Origin: CAWCVR01 sp963799105
GTDB lineage: Bacteria > Acidobacteriota > Terriglobia > Bryobacterales > Bryobacteraceae
Reading direction: 5' to 3'
Assembly: GCA_963799105.1 (NCBI GenBank)
Contig: CAWCVR010000007.1
Location: 322,936 to 386,935 of the forward strand
Length of the DNA stretch: 64,000 bases
Shown: positions 37,016 to 46,067 of the stretch, piece after piece
Position numbering within the stretch: the first letter of the stretch is position 1
Layout of the letters: each line of letters begins with the position of its first letter
The notes under the pieces: generated by a model
Database searches by the model: none
What the model saw: the letters and a program-made list of their open reading frames with translations, nothing else
Told to the model about the DNA's origin: nothing
Made by a program: the position numbers and the translations under genes

Positions 37016-37762
37016 TCAGTTCAGCCCGAACGCATCCCATGGAAGGGCGTTACGGATGGTCAAGCGCCGAGTTTCCGATTCGCCGATGCTGATTCCCTCC
37101 CCGGCCCACCCGAAGCGCTTGAGAAACTCCGGCGTATTGTACGGGAGATCTTTGGCAACTCCGAAATCCCCAAGCCAGGCGAAGACCAGGTAGTCCCCCG
37201 CTGGCATGCCCTCCGCATGAAACTCCGTGAGCCGGTTTGCCGTAACGGCCGAGTTCAAGGCCGTCGCAGGCGTCTCATTTCGCTGGCGGAAGGCCTTGGG
37301 GAGCACGGCAAACATCTCGCGCCGCAAAACCAGAGAACCGCCGGCTTCCCGCAGAAAGGCAACATCCACGCCCTCGTCCAAGTTGGCGCCTGGGAGCGCA
37401 ACCGATCCCTGAACTGTGGCTGAACCCGCAGAAATCACGATTTCCAACGGCTCCAGCTCAGTGTCGCCGACCAGCATGCCATCGGCCGGGACATCGTGCC
37501 CTGCTTGACGGATGGATCGGACGAAGGTGGCTCCGTTGGTATCCACCCTCACCTGGTATCTGCCGGCACTAAGTTGATCGAAGAAGAAAGTACCGTCGGG
37601 ATTGGAGTTCATATGCTGCGTGACGCCGGGGGCAACCAGGCGAATCCCAACATCGCCCAGGGGCCTGCCCGCTTCCCGGGGAAAATCGGCCTTGATAGTG
37701 CCCCGAAGGGACCTCAGCGGACCCGGCTCCAGGATGATGTCCTCAACGTCCGGAGGAAGGAT
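37016..37762 (-). pseudogene. 5'-truncated carboxypeptidase-regulatory-domain protein
   Basis: The reading frame is open from a TGA at 37763-37765 but contains no credible start or signal peptide at its head; ATG 37612 would cut a repeat in half. The encoded part begins LPPDVEDIILEPGPLRSLRG and has prealbumin-like repeats (SNPDGTFFFDQLSAGRYQVRV; AGDYLVFAWLGD), as in the C-terminal part of large exported acidobacterial proteins. The 5' end was probably lost when the segment shared with 23288-23376 was joined here. Confidence 0.6.
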
Positions 37763-37838
37763 TCAGTTCGCCGGGCCAGAGGATGGCGGTTCGGATTATA
37801 CTGAATGAGATTTGGAAGTCCAAAAAGGAAATCCCGGC
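37750..37838 (+). promoter_or_regulatory. upstream segment shared with the flavoprotein gene at 23454
   Basis: Counterpart of 23288-23376: CCGGAGGAAG, GGATGGCGGTTCGG, TTATACT (37796-37802) and TCCAAAAAGGAAATCCCGG at matching spacing. Here AAAGGAAA also acts as the nearest ribosome-site-like motif for ATG 37843. Confidence 0.55.
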
Positions 37839-37842
37839 TAAT

Positions 37843-38994
37843 ATGGATTCGGATTCTTCACGCAGGAGTTTTCTCAAAGTTGGGCTGACCCTCCCGGCCA
37901 TCGGGCTCGCGGGATCTCGCCCCGGCGCCGCGTTTCAGGCGCCATCGTCTGTTCCTTACCGGACCTTGGGTAAGACGGGATTGAAAGTTTGCCCGGTCGG
38001 GTTTGGCACCGGTTTCACGCCCGATCCCTCCATCATCGCCCGCGCCGTCGATCTTGGTATCAACTACTTCGACACCGCGAGCGATTACGCCAATGGCAAT
38101 AGCGAACGCCTGCTGACCCAGGGACTCAAAGGCGTTCCTCGGGACAAGGTGGTGGTGGTTAGCAAGACCCCCGCCAGGACCCGCGGAGTCTTCATGTCCG
38201 ATCTTGAGGCCAGCCTGAAGAACCTGTCCACGGACCGGATCGATATCTGGCTGCTCCACGCCAAGAGCAAGCCCGAGGAGGTTCCGGACGAGTTGCTCGA
38301 AGCCGGCAGCGCCGCCAAGAAGCAGGGGAAGATCCGCTTCTTCGGGGTCAGCACGCACGACCTCGACCTCATGGCGGACCACTTCCTGAAGGCCGGCAAT
38401 ATCGACGCCGTCACCTTTACCTACAACTTCACCATGGGCAAGGGAAGGGACGCGGCCATCGCCAAATTGAGTAAGGCTGGAATCGGCTTGACGGCCATGA
38501 AAGTCATGGCCGCGTACGGCGGCGGGCTGCCCAAAATGCCCAAGGGCGGGGGAGAACCGCCGCCACAGGCCCTCGGCAATGCCCTCCCCGCGCTCAAATG
38601 GGTGCTGCGGAACCCCGCGGTGGCCACCACCATTCCAGGCGTCCGGGACTTGGAAATGCTGGAGCTGAACATCAGGGCTCTGAGCGAGAAGTTTACCGCC
38701 GAGGACGAGAAGCGGCTGGTGGCTCGCAGCGAGGAGGTCCGCCCCTACTACTGCCGGATGTGCTATAGCTGCCGCGGCCAGTGTCCCAAGGGCATGCCGG
38801 TGCAGGACCAGCTTCGCATCCTGGCGTACGCGGATTTTTACCGGGATTTCCCCCTGGCCCAGAGGAGTTTTGCCGCCCTGCCGAAAGAGGTGAAGGCCCT
38901 GCGTTGCGCGGATTGCGCGGAGTGCCCGGTGCACTGCGTCAACGGCGTGAGGGTCGCCGAACGGCTCATCCGCGCCCAGGAACTGCTGGCGTAG
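37843..38994 (+). CDS. Tat-exported aldo/keto reductase with ferredoxin-like cysteine clusters
   Basis: A 383-residue protein. ATG 37843 starts a twin-arginine signal (SSRRSFLKVGLTLPAIG). The aldo/keto reductase barrel follows: YRTLGKTGLKVCPVGFG, the catalytic Asp/Tyr region GINYFDTASDY, IDIWLLHAKS, and VATTIPGVRDLEML. The last 80 residues add two cysteine quartets, CRMCYSCRGQC and CADCAECPVHC, as expected for [4Fe-4S] binding in the bacterial subfamily of iron-sulfur aldo/keto reductases. It would work in the periplasm, so NADPH dependence is doubtful and electron exchange through the clusters is more plausible (inference). The substrate is unknown. Confidence 0.87.
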   Translation: MDSDSSRRSFLKVGLTLPAIGLAGSRPGAAFQAPSSVPYRTLGKTGLKVCPVGFGTGFTPDPSIIARAVDLGINYFDTASDYANGNSERLLTQGLKGVPRDKVVVVSKTPARTRGVFMSDLEASLKNLSTDRIDIWLLHAKSKPEEVPDELLEAGSAAKKQGKIRFFGVSTHDLDLMADHFLKAGNIDAVTFTYNFTMGKGRDAAIAKLSKAGIGLTAMKVMAAYGGGLPKMPKGGGEPPPQALGNALPALKWVLRNPAVATTIPGVRDLEMLELNIRALSEKFTAEDEKRLVARSEEVRPYYCRMCYSCRGQCPKGMPVQDQLRILAYADFYRDFPLAQRSFAALPKEVKALRCADCAECPVHCVNGVRVAERLIRAQELLA

Positions 38995-39113
38995 AAACGG
39001 CGGGCTACCGGCCTACCGGTTCGCTCCGGAGGGCATCCCTCCGCCGCGGGGGCTTTCCGTCACTTTGAAATCTGCGGGGACTTCGAAGAGCGTATGCGCC
39101 GTTAAGCCACTTC

Positions 39114-40007
39114 ATGTTCATGTGGCTTTTCGCCTTCAACGGTTTGTTGTATGCGATCTTGACGATCGTGTCCGGAGAATGCTGCGGCCAAGTGCCGAAT
39201 TTACGGTCCCCGGCTGAAGCCATTGCCGCGACGGTTTTGATCGCGGGCGTATCGGTAACCATCACTCAAGCCGCGGTGCCTCAGCCTATCATCGCGGCGC
39301 TGGTAAATGCGGCCAACTTCGAGAGCGGGCCGATATCGCCGGGCGAGATCGTCACTCTCGGCGGAACCGGTCTCGGACCTTCGGCCCCGGCAGGATTGAC
39401 GCTCGACCAAAACGGCAAGGTTTCCACCCTGGTGGGTGGTGTGCCGGTTCTGTTCAGTGGTTACCCGGCTCCATTGACGTACGTGAGCTCGACGCAGATC
39501 AACGCGGTAGTGCCATACGAGATCCAGGGCCTTTTGAGCCCCGCCGTGCAGGTTAAGTTCCAGGGGCGGACTTCGAGTGCTTTCTCGCTGACGCCTGCCG
39601 CTTCCGCCCCGGCCATCCTCACGTTCAATGGTTCGGGAACTGGTCCTGCCGCGGCCCTGAACCAGGACAACAGCTACAACGCGCCCAGCAACCCGGCCCC
39701 AAAGGGCAGCTATCTCACTTTGATCCTGACCGGCGAAGGGCAGACATTTCCGCGGGGAGTGACGGGAAAAGTAACGACCGTTGCGGTTACCGCTCCGTTG
39801 TCGCCACAGCCCGTGCTACAGGTGGCAGTTCTCATCGGCGGCCAACCAGCGTACGCCAGCTTTTACGGAGAAGCGCCAGGCTTGGTTTCGGGCGTGATGC
39901 AACTCAACGTCCAGATTCCCACCAATGTCCCGTCCGGCAGCCTTCCGATATCGGTATCAGTCGGCGGAAACGCCAGCCGGAACGGGGTGATAGTTTCGGT
40001 GCAATAG
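39114..40007 (+). CDS. Solibacter-type beta-sandwich domain protein (TIGR03437-like) with unusual N terminus
   Basis: A 297-residue protein. From about residue 55 it has the full domain: PIIAALVNAANF, GEIVTLGGTGLGPSAP, YVSSTQINAVVPYEI, LTLILTGEGQTFPRG, GVMQLNVQIPTNVPSG, and ends PISVSVGGNASRNGVIVSVQ. The first 50 residues (MFMWLFAFNGLLYAILTIVSGE, shown here in full as one hydrophobic run, split by a glycine-asparagine turn) look more like a membrane helix from a cytochrome b561-type protein than a signal peptide, so the N terminus may come from another gene's debris; the start codon is uncertain. Function of the domain is unknown. Confidence 0.7.
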   Translation: MFMWLFAFNGLLYAILTIVSGECCGQVPNLRSPAEAIAATVLIAGVSVTITQAAVPQPIIAALVNAANFESGPISPGEIVTLGGTGLGPSAPAGLTLDQNGKVSTLVGGVPVLFSGYPAPLTYVSSTQINAVVPYEIQGLLSPAVQVKFQGRTSSAFSLTPAASAPAILTFNGSGTGPAAALNQDNSYNAPSNPAPKGSYLTLILTGEGQTFPRGVTGKVTTVAVTAPLSPQPVLQVAVLIGGQPAYASFYGEAPGLVSGVMQLNVQIPTNVPSGSLPISVSVGGNASRNGVIVSVQ

Positions 40008-40129
40008 CATCTTGGCCGCCGACCCAAGGCGGCGGCAAGGTCTGAAATTCGAACATGGCGGCGGCCCGGCGATTCTTCTCACGATCTTGTGGTCGAACGG
40101 CAACCGTGGATGGTCATTCTCCGGGAGCG

Positions 40130-40440
40130 GCCTTTTGGCCCGGCCGAACGCCAGTTCCGTCTTGCCGGAAAGACCCAAACCGGGAAGCCGCTCCTTTGAA
40201 GCGATTCCCACAGACGGTTCTCCGTCCCCCACGTCCTGGTCTGCCTGATTTCGCCGGTCCCATCGCCTACGTCTACCCCGTCGCCAGTGCGAGGGCGCCG
40301 ATCCGTCTTTCCATGCTTCCGAACAGACGGCTGGTCAGGTGGCTCTCAACCAGCATCAGCCAGTAGTGACGGGTGTGCTTGACCACTCGGCCGCCCGTGC
40401 TCAAGAGAATGCTGCCAGCAAACGACAGGATCCAACGATA
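40130..40440 (-). mobile_element. IS1380-type transposase C-terminal relic with the element's 3' end
   Basis: On the minus strand, codons ending at the stop 40275-40273 read ILLSTGGRVVKHTRHYWLML and then SHLTSRLFGSMERRIGALALATG, like the C terminus of IS1380-family transposases. Downstream (40243-40130) the sequence matches 23158-23250 of the other relic. The rest of the transposase is gone; the HEAT-repeat gene ends directly at the boundary. 40008-40129 shows nothing else. Confidence 0.55.
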
Positions 40441-40446
40441 GAGGCA

Positions 40447-42297
40447 TTATGGCTGAACGAAAGGGCCGCTGAGATGGTAGCGCCAGCGGATTCCAGCCAC
40501 GGCGAGCGCGGCCCAGTGGTGGTTGCGGTTGGCTCGCTCGCCCGTCCAGAAGTCGGCCATAGGAACCAGCGTTTTGAGATCTTCCGGCTCCCCCAAAGAG
40601 CCCATCGAGGCGACGGCCGTGAACTTTCCGTCATCGTCGCCGGCGAGCATCCTGCGGAGCAATGGAAGCGCCTTGACGCTGCCGATCCGGCAGAGAATGC
40701 CCAGCGCGGTCCGCCTGATCTCAGGGCTAAGGTCGGTGAGCAGTTTGGCCGCCTCGGCCTCGACCTGCGGCCCGCCAATCTCGCCGAGCGCAACGGGGAC
40801 GATCTGCAACTGGTTGTGAATTCGATTGGAGTTCTTGAACAGCTCGATTAACTCCCCGACCGAGCGCTTCTCCTTCAGATCGCCCAGCCGGAAGGCGATC
40901 CAATGCTGCGCCAGGCGCGGCAGATTGGGGTGATTCCGAAGGACGCGAATGAGGAACATCCCTTCGTCCTGCTGCTGGCCCACCCCAGCCAAAGGGAGAA
41001 AGGCTTCCCATTTCGAGACGGAAGCTCGTCGAAGCTGGGCGCTGTCGCCAAGCCAGAGAAGAGCGAGGAATTCGTCATCCGAGAGAGAGCCGAGCCGCCC
41101 GAGCAAGCGTTCAGCGGCGCTCCGGCGCGCGGCCGGACCGAACTCCCGAATCGCCATGGCGGCATCGCACGGCCGGCACCAGTAGCCCCCCCAGTCGCCT
41201 TTCGGGGATGCGAGCAGCGGGATGAGCAGATCCAGGTCCCTCGCGCTGCCAAACGCACGCAGGATACTGGACGTTGACGCAGAATCGGAATAGAGGTCGA
41301 GCGCGCTCAGGCGCGCAAACAGCGGGTGGATGGCGTCCCGTAAAGCGCTGCGCTCGGACGGAGAGGGCGACGGGAGAATGCCGATAATGGATTGGTAGCG
41401 GCGATGCTCGTCTTCGCGTTGGTCCTGCGCGACGGCCAGGAAAAGAGGGCGGGCGCGATCCGTCCGGCCGCTGTCCCGTAGAGCTTCGGCTTTCTGGAAG
41501 CGAGTCTTGGGATCGCTGTCATCCCAGATCTTTCGCAGGGCTTCCTCAACTCCGGGGAACCAGCGGAATTGGGCCTCCAGCACCCTCGCCGCTGCCAGGC
41601 TGACCCGAGAATCCGGGGAGTTCAGGGCCTTGAGCAGGGTCGGGACTCCACGAACGTCGCCAATCGACTCCAGAACCTCCACGACGCTGGTTTGTCCGGC
41701 GGGGTCCAGCTTGCCGAACAGATCCAGAATAATGGGGAGATTGGCGGGATTTCTCATCCGCTCGAAGGCGGCGAAGAGTTCTTGCCTGAATCGAGGATTG
41801 GGATCGTCGCCCAGCGCGCGAAGCTCCTCCAGCCTGCGGCGTTCGGAGGGAAGAGCGTAGATCTTCACAAAGGCGCGGACCGCCGCAATTTCCTGCGCTC
41901 CCCAATACACCTCGACGAACGGGCACGCCTTGCTTTCCCAGCCGCTCCACAACAGCGCGACCACCCGGCCGGAATCCGGCGGCACCTGGATGTACCCCAT
42001 TGCGCAATCGCGGAAGCCTGGGGGATAGCAGCGCATCGCTGGCGGGCCACAGAGGCTTCGCTTGGAAGCCGGGGCTTTTCCCTTGAGAAACTCGCCTAAC
42101 TCCAACACCGACTGGCAGCCGCCGGAGTCGCTCTTCTTCACCTCCGCCATTGCGATGGCGGCAGACAGATCGACGTATTCGCCGATGCTGTAGACGTGGG
42201 TCGCATCCGGAGTCTGAGCGACGGCGGGCAGAGGGAGTGCGATGAACACCGCGCACGCGACGAGTCTGCCAACGAGCTTGCAGGCGCTTGGGCGCAT
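40447..42297 (-). CDS. exported HEAT-repeat protein
   Basis: A 616-residue protein from ATG 42297 with a signal peptide (LVGRLVACAVFIALPLPAVAQ). Residues about 30-150 form a cysteine-containing domain (GGCQSVLELG, LCGPPAMRCYPPGFRDCAMGY). The remainder is made of HEAT-like helix pairs: NLPIILDLFGKLDPAGQTSVVEVL, GVPTLLKALNSPDSRVSLAAARVL, LLIPLLASP, EAAKLLTDLSPEIRRTALGIL, ALPLLRRML. Such proteins usually serve as binding surfaces. No catalytic motif is visible. The stop is only seven bases from the IS relic, so the C terminus (RWRYHLSGPFVQP) may have been altered by the insertion. Confidence 0.75.
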   Translation of the reverse strand: MRPSACKLVGRLVACAVFIALPLPAVAQTPDATHVYSIGEYVDLSAAIAMAEVKKSDSGGCQSVLELGEFLKGKAPASKRSLCGPPAMRCYPPGFRDCAMGYIQVPPDSGRVVALLWSGWESKACPFVEVYWGAQEIAAVRAFVKIYALPSERRRLEELRALGDDPNPRFRQELFAAFERMRNPANLPIILDLFGKLDPAGQTSVVEVLESIGDVRGVPTLLKALNSPDSRVSLAAARVLEAQFRWFPGVEEALRKIWDDSDPKTRFQKAEALRDSGRTDRARPLFLAVAQDQREDEHRRYQSIIGILPSPSPSERSALRDAIHPLFARLSALDLYSDSASTSSILRAFGSARDLDLLIPLLASPKGDWGGYWCRPCDAAMAIREFGPAARRSAAERLLGRLGSLSDDEFLALLWLGDSAQLRRASVSKWEAFLPLAGVGQQQDEGMFLIRVLRNHPNLPRLAQHWIAFRLGDLKEKRSVGELIELFKNSNRIHNQLQIVPVALGEIGGPQVEAEAAKLLTDLSPEIRRTALGILCRIGSVKALPLLRRMLAGDDDGKFTAVASMGSLGEPEDLKTLVPMADFWTGERANRNHHWAALAVAGIRWRYHLSGPFVQP

Positions 42298-42397
42298 ACC
42301 AACATCCCGGCTCCGACAAGCGTACCACAACATCCATTTTCGACCGCAGGGGCACTGCGGCGCGTGTCAGGCATTTTGAGACGCCCGGCATGGGAGT

Positions 42398-42615
42398 TTA
42401 CTGGCCTCCTCCCTCTGTCTTTTGGCCGGGTGGATCCGGCCCGTCGATCCACACCTCCGAGGGCAAGAGTAACAGTTTGAGTGGTCGCCGAACGAAGCGT
42501 TCCGGGTGCGCTTGGTAAGCGGCGTCGAGCACGAGTCGGCACCGGGCCAGAACGGTCTCGCTCTCGCCGAAGTGAACCATGGCCGGGGTCCGCAACCCGA
42601 CACAGCGTGCTACGC
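42398..42615 (-). mobile_element. C-terminal fragment of a DDE integrase-type transposase (IS3/IS481-like)
   Basis: The minus frame reads HFGESETVLARCRLVLDAAYQAHPERFVRR and then LPSEVWIDGP, the usual end of IS3/IS481-type transposases after the catalytic core. No upstream part or terminal repeat is found. The rest of 42298-42822 holds only the ribosome site and CATAAT-like -10 for the next gene. Confidence 0.6.
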
Positions 42616-42822
42616 GCTCCCCTCATCGCTGAAGTCATCATGCGATGGATGAGACCCGAATCTCCTAGCCTTGATCCACGGACCTCGGCAGAGCCATCGA
42701 TTGACCACCCACCACTCTTGGGAGTCCCTATCAACGCCTCGTGGCCCGGTTTCACGTCTCGTTGTGGCAGTGCGCGTGGGATATCATAATCACCAGGCGA
42801 ATTCGCCAGGGAGGATTTGACG

Positions 42823-44313
42823 ATGCGAATCGGACAGACTGGCTCATTGGCGGTGCTGGCGTTGGTCTTGGGGCTGGCCCAGCCGCCGTCTACCCACGCT
42901 CAGACCGGCATGTTTGAAGGTCACGGAGACGTTGGGGCGGTGTTGCACCCGGGTTCGGTGGAATACGATGCGGCCAAGCACACGTACCGTATCACCGGCA
43001 GCGGCGAAAACCTGTGGGCCGCCGCGGACGCCTTCCAGTTTGTCTGGAAGAAAATGTCGGGCAATGGGTCGATTGCGGCCGATATCGCATTCCCGACGGC
43101 CACCGGCGATCCCCATAAGAAGGCCGTTCTAATGATCCGGCAGAGCCTGGATGCCGATTCCGCGTACGTGGACGTGGCCGTGCACGGTAACGGTTTGACG
43201 TCGCTGCAGTCCCGCGACGAGGGGGGTGCGGCCACCCACGAGATTCAGTCGAATGTCGCGGCGCCCAAGCGGGTGCGCCTGGCCCGGTCGGGAGCTTACT
43301 TCTATCTGTCGGTCGCTGCCGTTGGGGAGGATCCGCACCTGGCCGGGGGATCGATGCGGATGGCCTTGCGGGACCCGTTCTACATCGGCATTGGGGTCTG
43401 CGCTCACAATAAGGATGCCGTCGAAACCGCCGTCTTCAGCAACGTGGAAGTGGCGCTGGCGCCGGCCGCGTCCGGGCAGCCGAAGCTGTACAGCACGCTC
43501 GAAACCATCACCGTGGCGTCCACCGACCGGCGCGTGGTCTACGTGGCGCCGGGTCGTTTCGAAGCGCCCAATTGGACGCGCGACAACTGGCTGCTGTTCA
43601 ATGCCGACGGACACCTGCTTCGCATTCCGGCGGATGGCGGCAAGCCGCAACCCATCGACACCGGTTTCGCCACGCGTCTGAACAACGACCATGGCATCTC
43701 GCCCGACGGCACGCTGCTGGCCGTCAGCGACCAATCGCAGGAGGAGCGCCGGTCGATCGTCTACATCGTGCCCATTGGCGGCGGGGCGCCGCGCCGGATC
43801 ACGGAGAAGTCGCCTTCGTATTGGCACGGCTGGTCGCCCGATGGCAAGACTCTGGCTTTTTGCGGCGAGCGCAACGGCAATTTCGATGTCTACACGATTC
43901 CCGCGGCCGGCGGAGAGGAAACGCGCCTGACTACTGCCGAGGGACTTGACGATGGCCCGGAGTACTCGCCCGATGGCCAGTACATCTACTTCAACTCCGT
44001 GCGCACCGGGACGATGCAAATCTGGCGCATGAAGCCGGATGGCAGCGGGCAGGAGCAGGTCACGTCCGATGGTTTCAATAACTGGTTTCCTCACATTTCG
44101 CCGGATGGCCGGCAGATTGTGTTCGTCACCTACGAAAAGGAAGTCAGCGGTCATCCGGAGAACAAGGATGTGATGCTGCGGCTGCTGACGCTCGGCACCG
44201 GAAAGATCACCGTGTTGGCGAGACTATTCGGCGGCCAGGGAACCATCAACGTGCCCTCCTGGTCATCGGACGGCCGCAGACTGGCGTTCGTGAGCTATCA
44301 ACTGGTGCCGTAG
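42823..44313 (+). CDS. exported TolB-like PD40 beta-propeller protein with an N-terminal DUF1349/LamG-like domain
   Basis: A 496-residue protein with start ATG 42823 after GGGAGGA. A signal peptide (AVLALVLGLAQPPSTHAQ) is followed by a beta-sandwich domain (about 30-215; FQFVWKKMSGNGSIAADI, KAVLMIRQSLDADSAYVDVAV, FYIGIGVCAHN) like the DUF1349 family. Propeller blades then run to the end: ISPDGTLLAVS, WSPDGKTLAFCGERNGNFDVYTIPAAGGEE, YSPDGQYIYFNSV, ISPDGRQIVFVTY, WSSDGRRLAFVSY. Related proteins bind carbohydrate or protein ligands in the periplasm or on the surface; no enzyme motif is visible. It stands alone between relics. Confidence 0.84.
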   Translation: MRIGQTGSLAVLALVLGLAQPPSTHAQTGMFEGHGDVGAVLHPGSVEYDAAKHTYRITGSGENLWAAADAFQFVWKKMSGNGSIAADIAFPTATGDPHKKAVLMIRQSLDADSAYVDVAVHGNGLTSLQSRDEGGAATHEIQSNVAAPKRVRLARSGAYFYLSVAAVGEDPHLAGGSMRMALRDPFYIGIGVCAHNKDAVETAVFSNVEVALAPAASGQPKLYSTLETITVASTDRRVVYVAPGRFEAPNWTRDNWLLFNADGHLLRIPADGGKPQPIDTGFATRLNNDHGISPDGTLLAVSDQSQEERRSIVYIVPIGGGAPRRITEKSPSYWHGWSPDGKTLAFCGERNGNFDVYTIPAAGGEETRLTTAEGLDDGPEYSPDGQYIYFNSVRTGTMQIWRMKPDGSGQEQVTSDGFNNWFPHISPDGRQIVFVTYEKEVSGHPENKDVMLRLLTLGTGKITVLARLFGGQGTINVPSWSSDGRRLAFVSYQLVP

Positions 44314-44839
44314 GTGCTGCTAACTTTCAATAGCTTGCCGCCTGCGGCGGTTCTGTGGGGCAGGTTGGTAAGCACTGCTGTCCAAATTGGACAGGCCGCA
44401 TCGTCGTGCGCGTTGTAGCCAATAGGCATAACTCCTCGTTCCCGCTCGATTGGTCAGCGGGTTAGGGCGTATCTGGGTTCGGATTTGCTGTCCTAATCCC
44501 GCCCTCCGAACCCTCCTGTTTCCCGCCTTGCGAAGTTGTCCACCGCCGGTCTGCTGTCCAGTTGCCGCCGCCTGAAACTCCAACGCCAGTTGCCCATCGT
44601 GCACGCCCGCCAGGACCGGAGGCGCCTGGAACGGATGGTCCAGCTGTCGAGCACGAGCGCCTTGAGTTTGTGCCATTGGTTCGTTTGCGGAACCGCAACC
44701 GGATCATTCATTCGAGCCCTCATAATGGGCAATATCGGTAGCCATTTGGACCTTACCTCGCCGTGGCAAGGACATCAAGCGGGACCGGAGACGACAGAGT
44801 CGGCTTGAGCAAGGCGCCGTTCACGATGTAGGCGCGATG
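44314..44839. other. intergenic region with a 15-bp palindrome
   Basis: TGTCCAA-A-TTGGACA at 44379-44393 is a perfect 7-1-7 palindrome and could be an operator. One minus frame near 44640-44700 (WHKLKALVLDS) faintly recalls an integrase N terminus but breaks down at once. No gene is supported. Confidence 0.35.
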
Positions 44840-44853
44840 TACAATGTCTTCTC

Positions 44854-45105
44854 ATGCCGCTGTCAGCAGGCGACCGCGCCGGGCCTTGCGAAATCGCCGC
44901 CCCGATCGGCGCCGACGGGACGGGCTCGGGCCAGACCACCGAGCGCCACGCGCTGTCGCGGTTCATGCCGCAAGAGGAGCGCATGGTCACTGTCGAAGAT
45001 ACGGCGGAAGTGCAACTCCAGCGCGGGCGGGTGAGCGGCAATCCGCTGCCACATTGGACATTTGCCGCGGTGGTGACCTTGATCCGGCAGGCTGGCCCGT
45101 CATGA
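44854..45105 (+). pseudogene. short reading frame headed by the N terminus of a Ser/Thr kinase
   Basis: An 83-residue frame starting MPLSAGDRAGPCEIAAPIGADGTG, very like the conserved start of acidobacterial Ser/Thr kinases (usual form SAGDRLGPYEILAPIGAGGMG), including the beginning of the glycine loop. After that the kinase domain is absent and unrelated sequence follows. A TACAAT at 44840-44845, eight bases before the ATG, looks like the original promoter. Its stop overlaps the next ATG in ATGA. It is most likely the leftover head of a deleted kinase gene. Confidence 0.5.
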
Positions 45106-45336
45106 GACGCCTGACATCGGCCCTCGCAATTGCCGGTTCGGCGGCGGTAGCTTTCGCTCTGCGGGTGCTGCCGGCGTATCCCGTGGTTTTCCCGGGCGAT
45201 GGAGTCAACTTCCAGGAGAGCGCCGCGTGGTTCCACGTGCGTACGGTTCACAATCTGCTGGCGCATTTCCCGCACCGCTCGGGGTTCGATCCGTATGCGC
45301 TGTATCCGGGCGGGCAAAACATCCCCACGGGATCGT
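45102..45336 (+). pseudogene. N-terminal fragment of an STT3-like membrane oligosaccharyltransferase, cut by an IS1380 relic
   Basis: About 78 codons from ATG 45102: a membrane helix (ALAIAGSAAVAFALRVLPAY) and then WFHVRTVHNLLAHFPHR and DPYALYPGGQ, the first luminal loop typical of STT3/AglB-like proteins. At about 45336 (after GGQNIPTG) the sequence passes directly into the interior of an IS1380 transposase on the other strand, so more than 400 residues are missing. Confidence 0.7.
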
Positions 45337-45873
45337 CGGTGGCATCCAGATCCAGAACGATGCGCTCGGGTTGCCGCTCCTGGGCCTGGATGTAGAGATC
45401 CACCAGGAGGCGATCCACGGCGGCCTCGTCCATGACGATCTTCCTGTAGCGGGCATTGGGCTTGGCGTCGGCGGGCGTGAGTTCCAGCCGGTTCAAGGTA
45501 CTCTTGCCGGCGCCGGCTTTGCCGCGGTCCCGCTTCCGCCGCCGGTGCCCGCCCTCCACGTCGCGCTTGCCGCTCAGCAGCGCCAGCAAGGGATCTTGCC
45601 GCAACCGGTCGTAGTCGTTCAGATCCTCGTAGCCCAAGGCGATGCCGTACACGCGCTGCCGCACCAACTCGCTGACGCTGTGCTCGACCAGATCTGCTCG
45701 CCGGTAGTCGCGGAAACAGTTGGCGAACTGGCGCAGGATGCGGGTCTGCTGTTCCACCGGCGGAGCAACAGTGCACCGGCCTCGGTGGCGATCCGTCCGC
45801 CGTCGAAGCGGGCCACCACGTCACGCGAACAATGAGGTGCAAACGGGAAGCAGGATTGGGTACACTCTGTCAT
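45337..45873 (-). mobile_element. IS1380-family transposase, N-terminal third, frameshifted
   Basis: From ATG 45873 the frame reads RDVVARFDGGRIATEAGALLLRR, then a deletion near 45764 shifts it; the other frame continues EQQTRILRQFANCFRDYR, LVRQRVYGIALGYEDLNDYDRLRQDP, GAGKSTLNRLELT and IVLDLDATDDP, which is the first DDE aspartate region of the family. The element ends there at the STT3 junction. The frameshift plus truncation make it inactive. Confidence 0.85.
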
Positions 45874-45950
45874 AGCAAAAAGCCGCTTTCTCCCTGGCGC
45901 AAACTGTTGTCTGGAAACTCAGTTATGCCATGAAAAGCGGCTTTTGCTAT
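45872..45950. repeat. imperfect 18-bp inverted repeat at the IS1380 5' side
   Basis: ATAGCAAAAAGCCGCTTT (45872-45889) and AAAAGCGGCTTTTGCTAT (45933-45950) are reverse complements apart from one extra A. The inner arm covers the transposase ATG. It may be the element's end or a hairpin that hides the start codon from read-through mRNA. Confidence 0.5.
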
Positions 45951-46067
45951 AGATCGGTGAGATATCCGGGCTAACAAGGCCGCGCTCCGGGTCCGTCCGC
46001 GAAGCCCGGCGATCCGCCGCGCCTCACGCTGTATCCCTCGCTCCTCTCGGCCGAAGCGTGTCAGCCC

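Noticed and set aside
37016..37612. Complete gene starting at ATG 37612
   Set aside because: The open frame continues in a conserved-looking way for 50 codons upstream, so this ATG is internal and the gene is truncated.
44462..44732. Minus frames with an integrase-like phrase (KLKALVLDS)
   Set aside because: The similarity covers about ten residues and the rest does not follow any integrase pattern.
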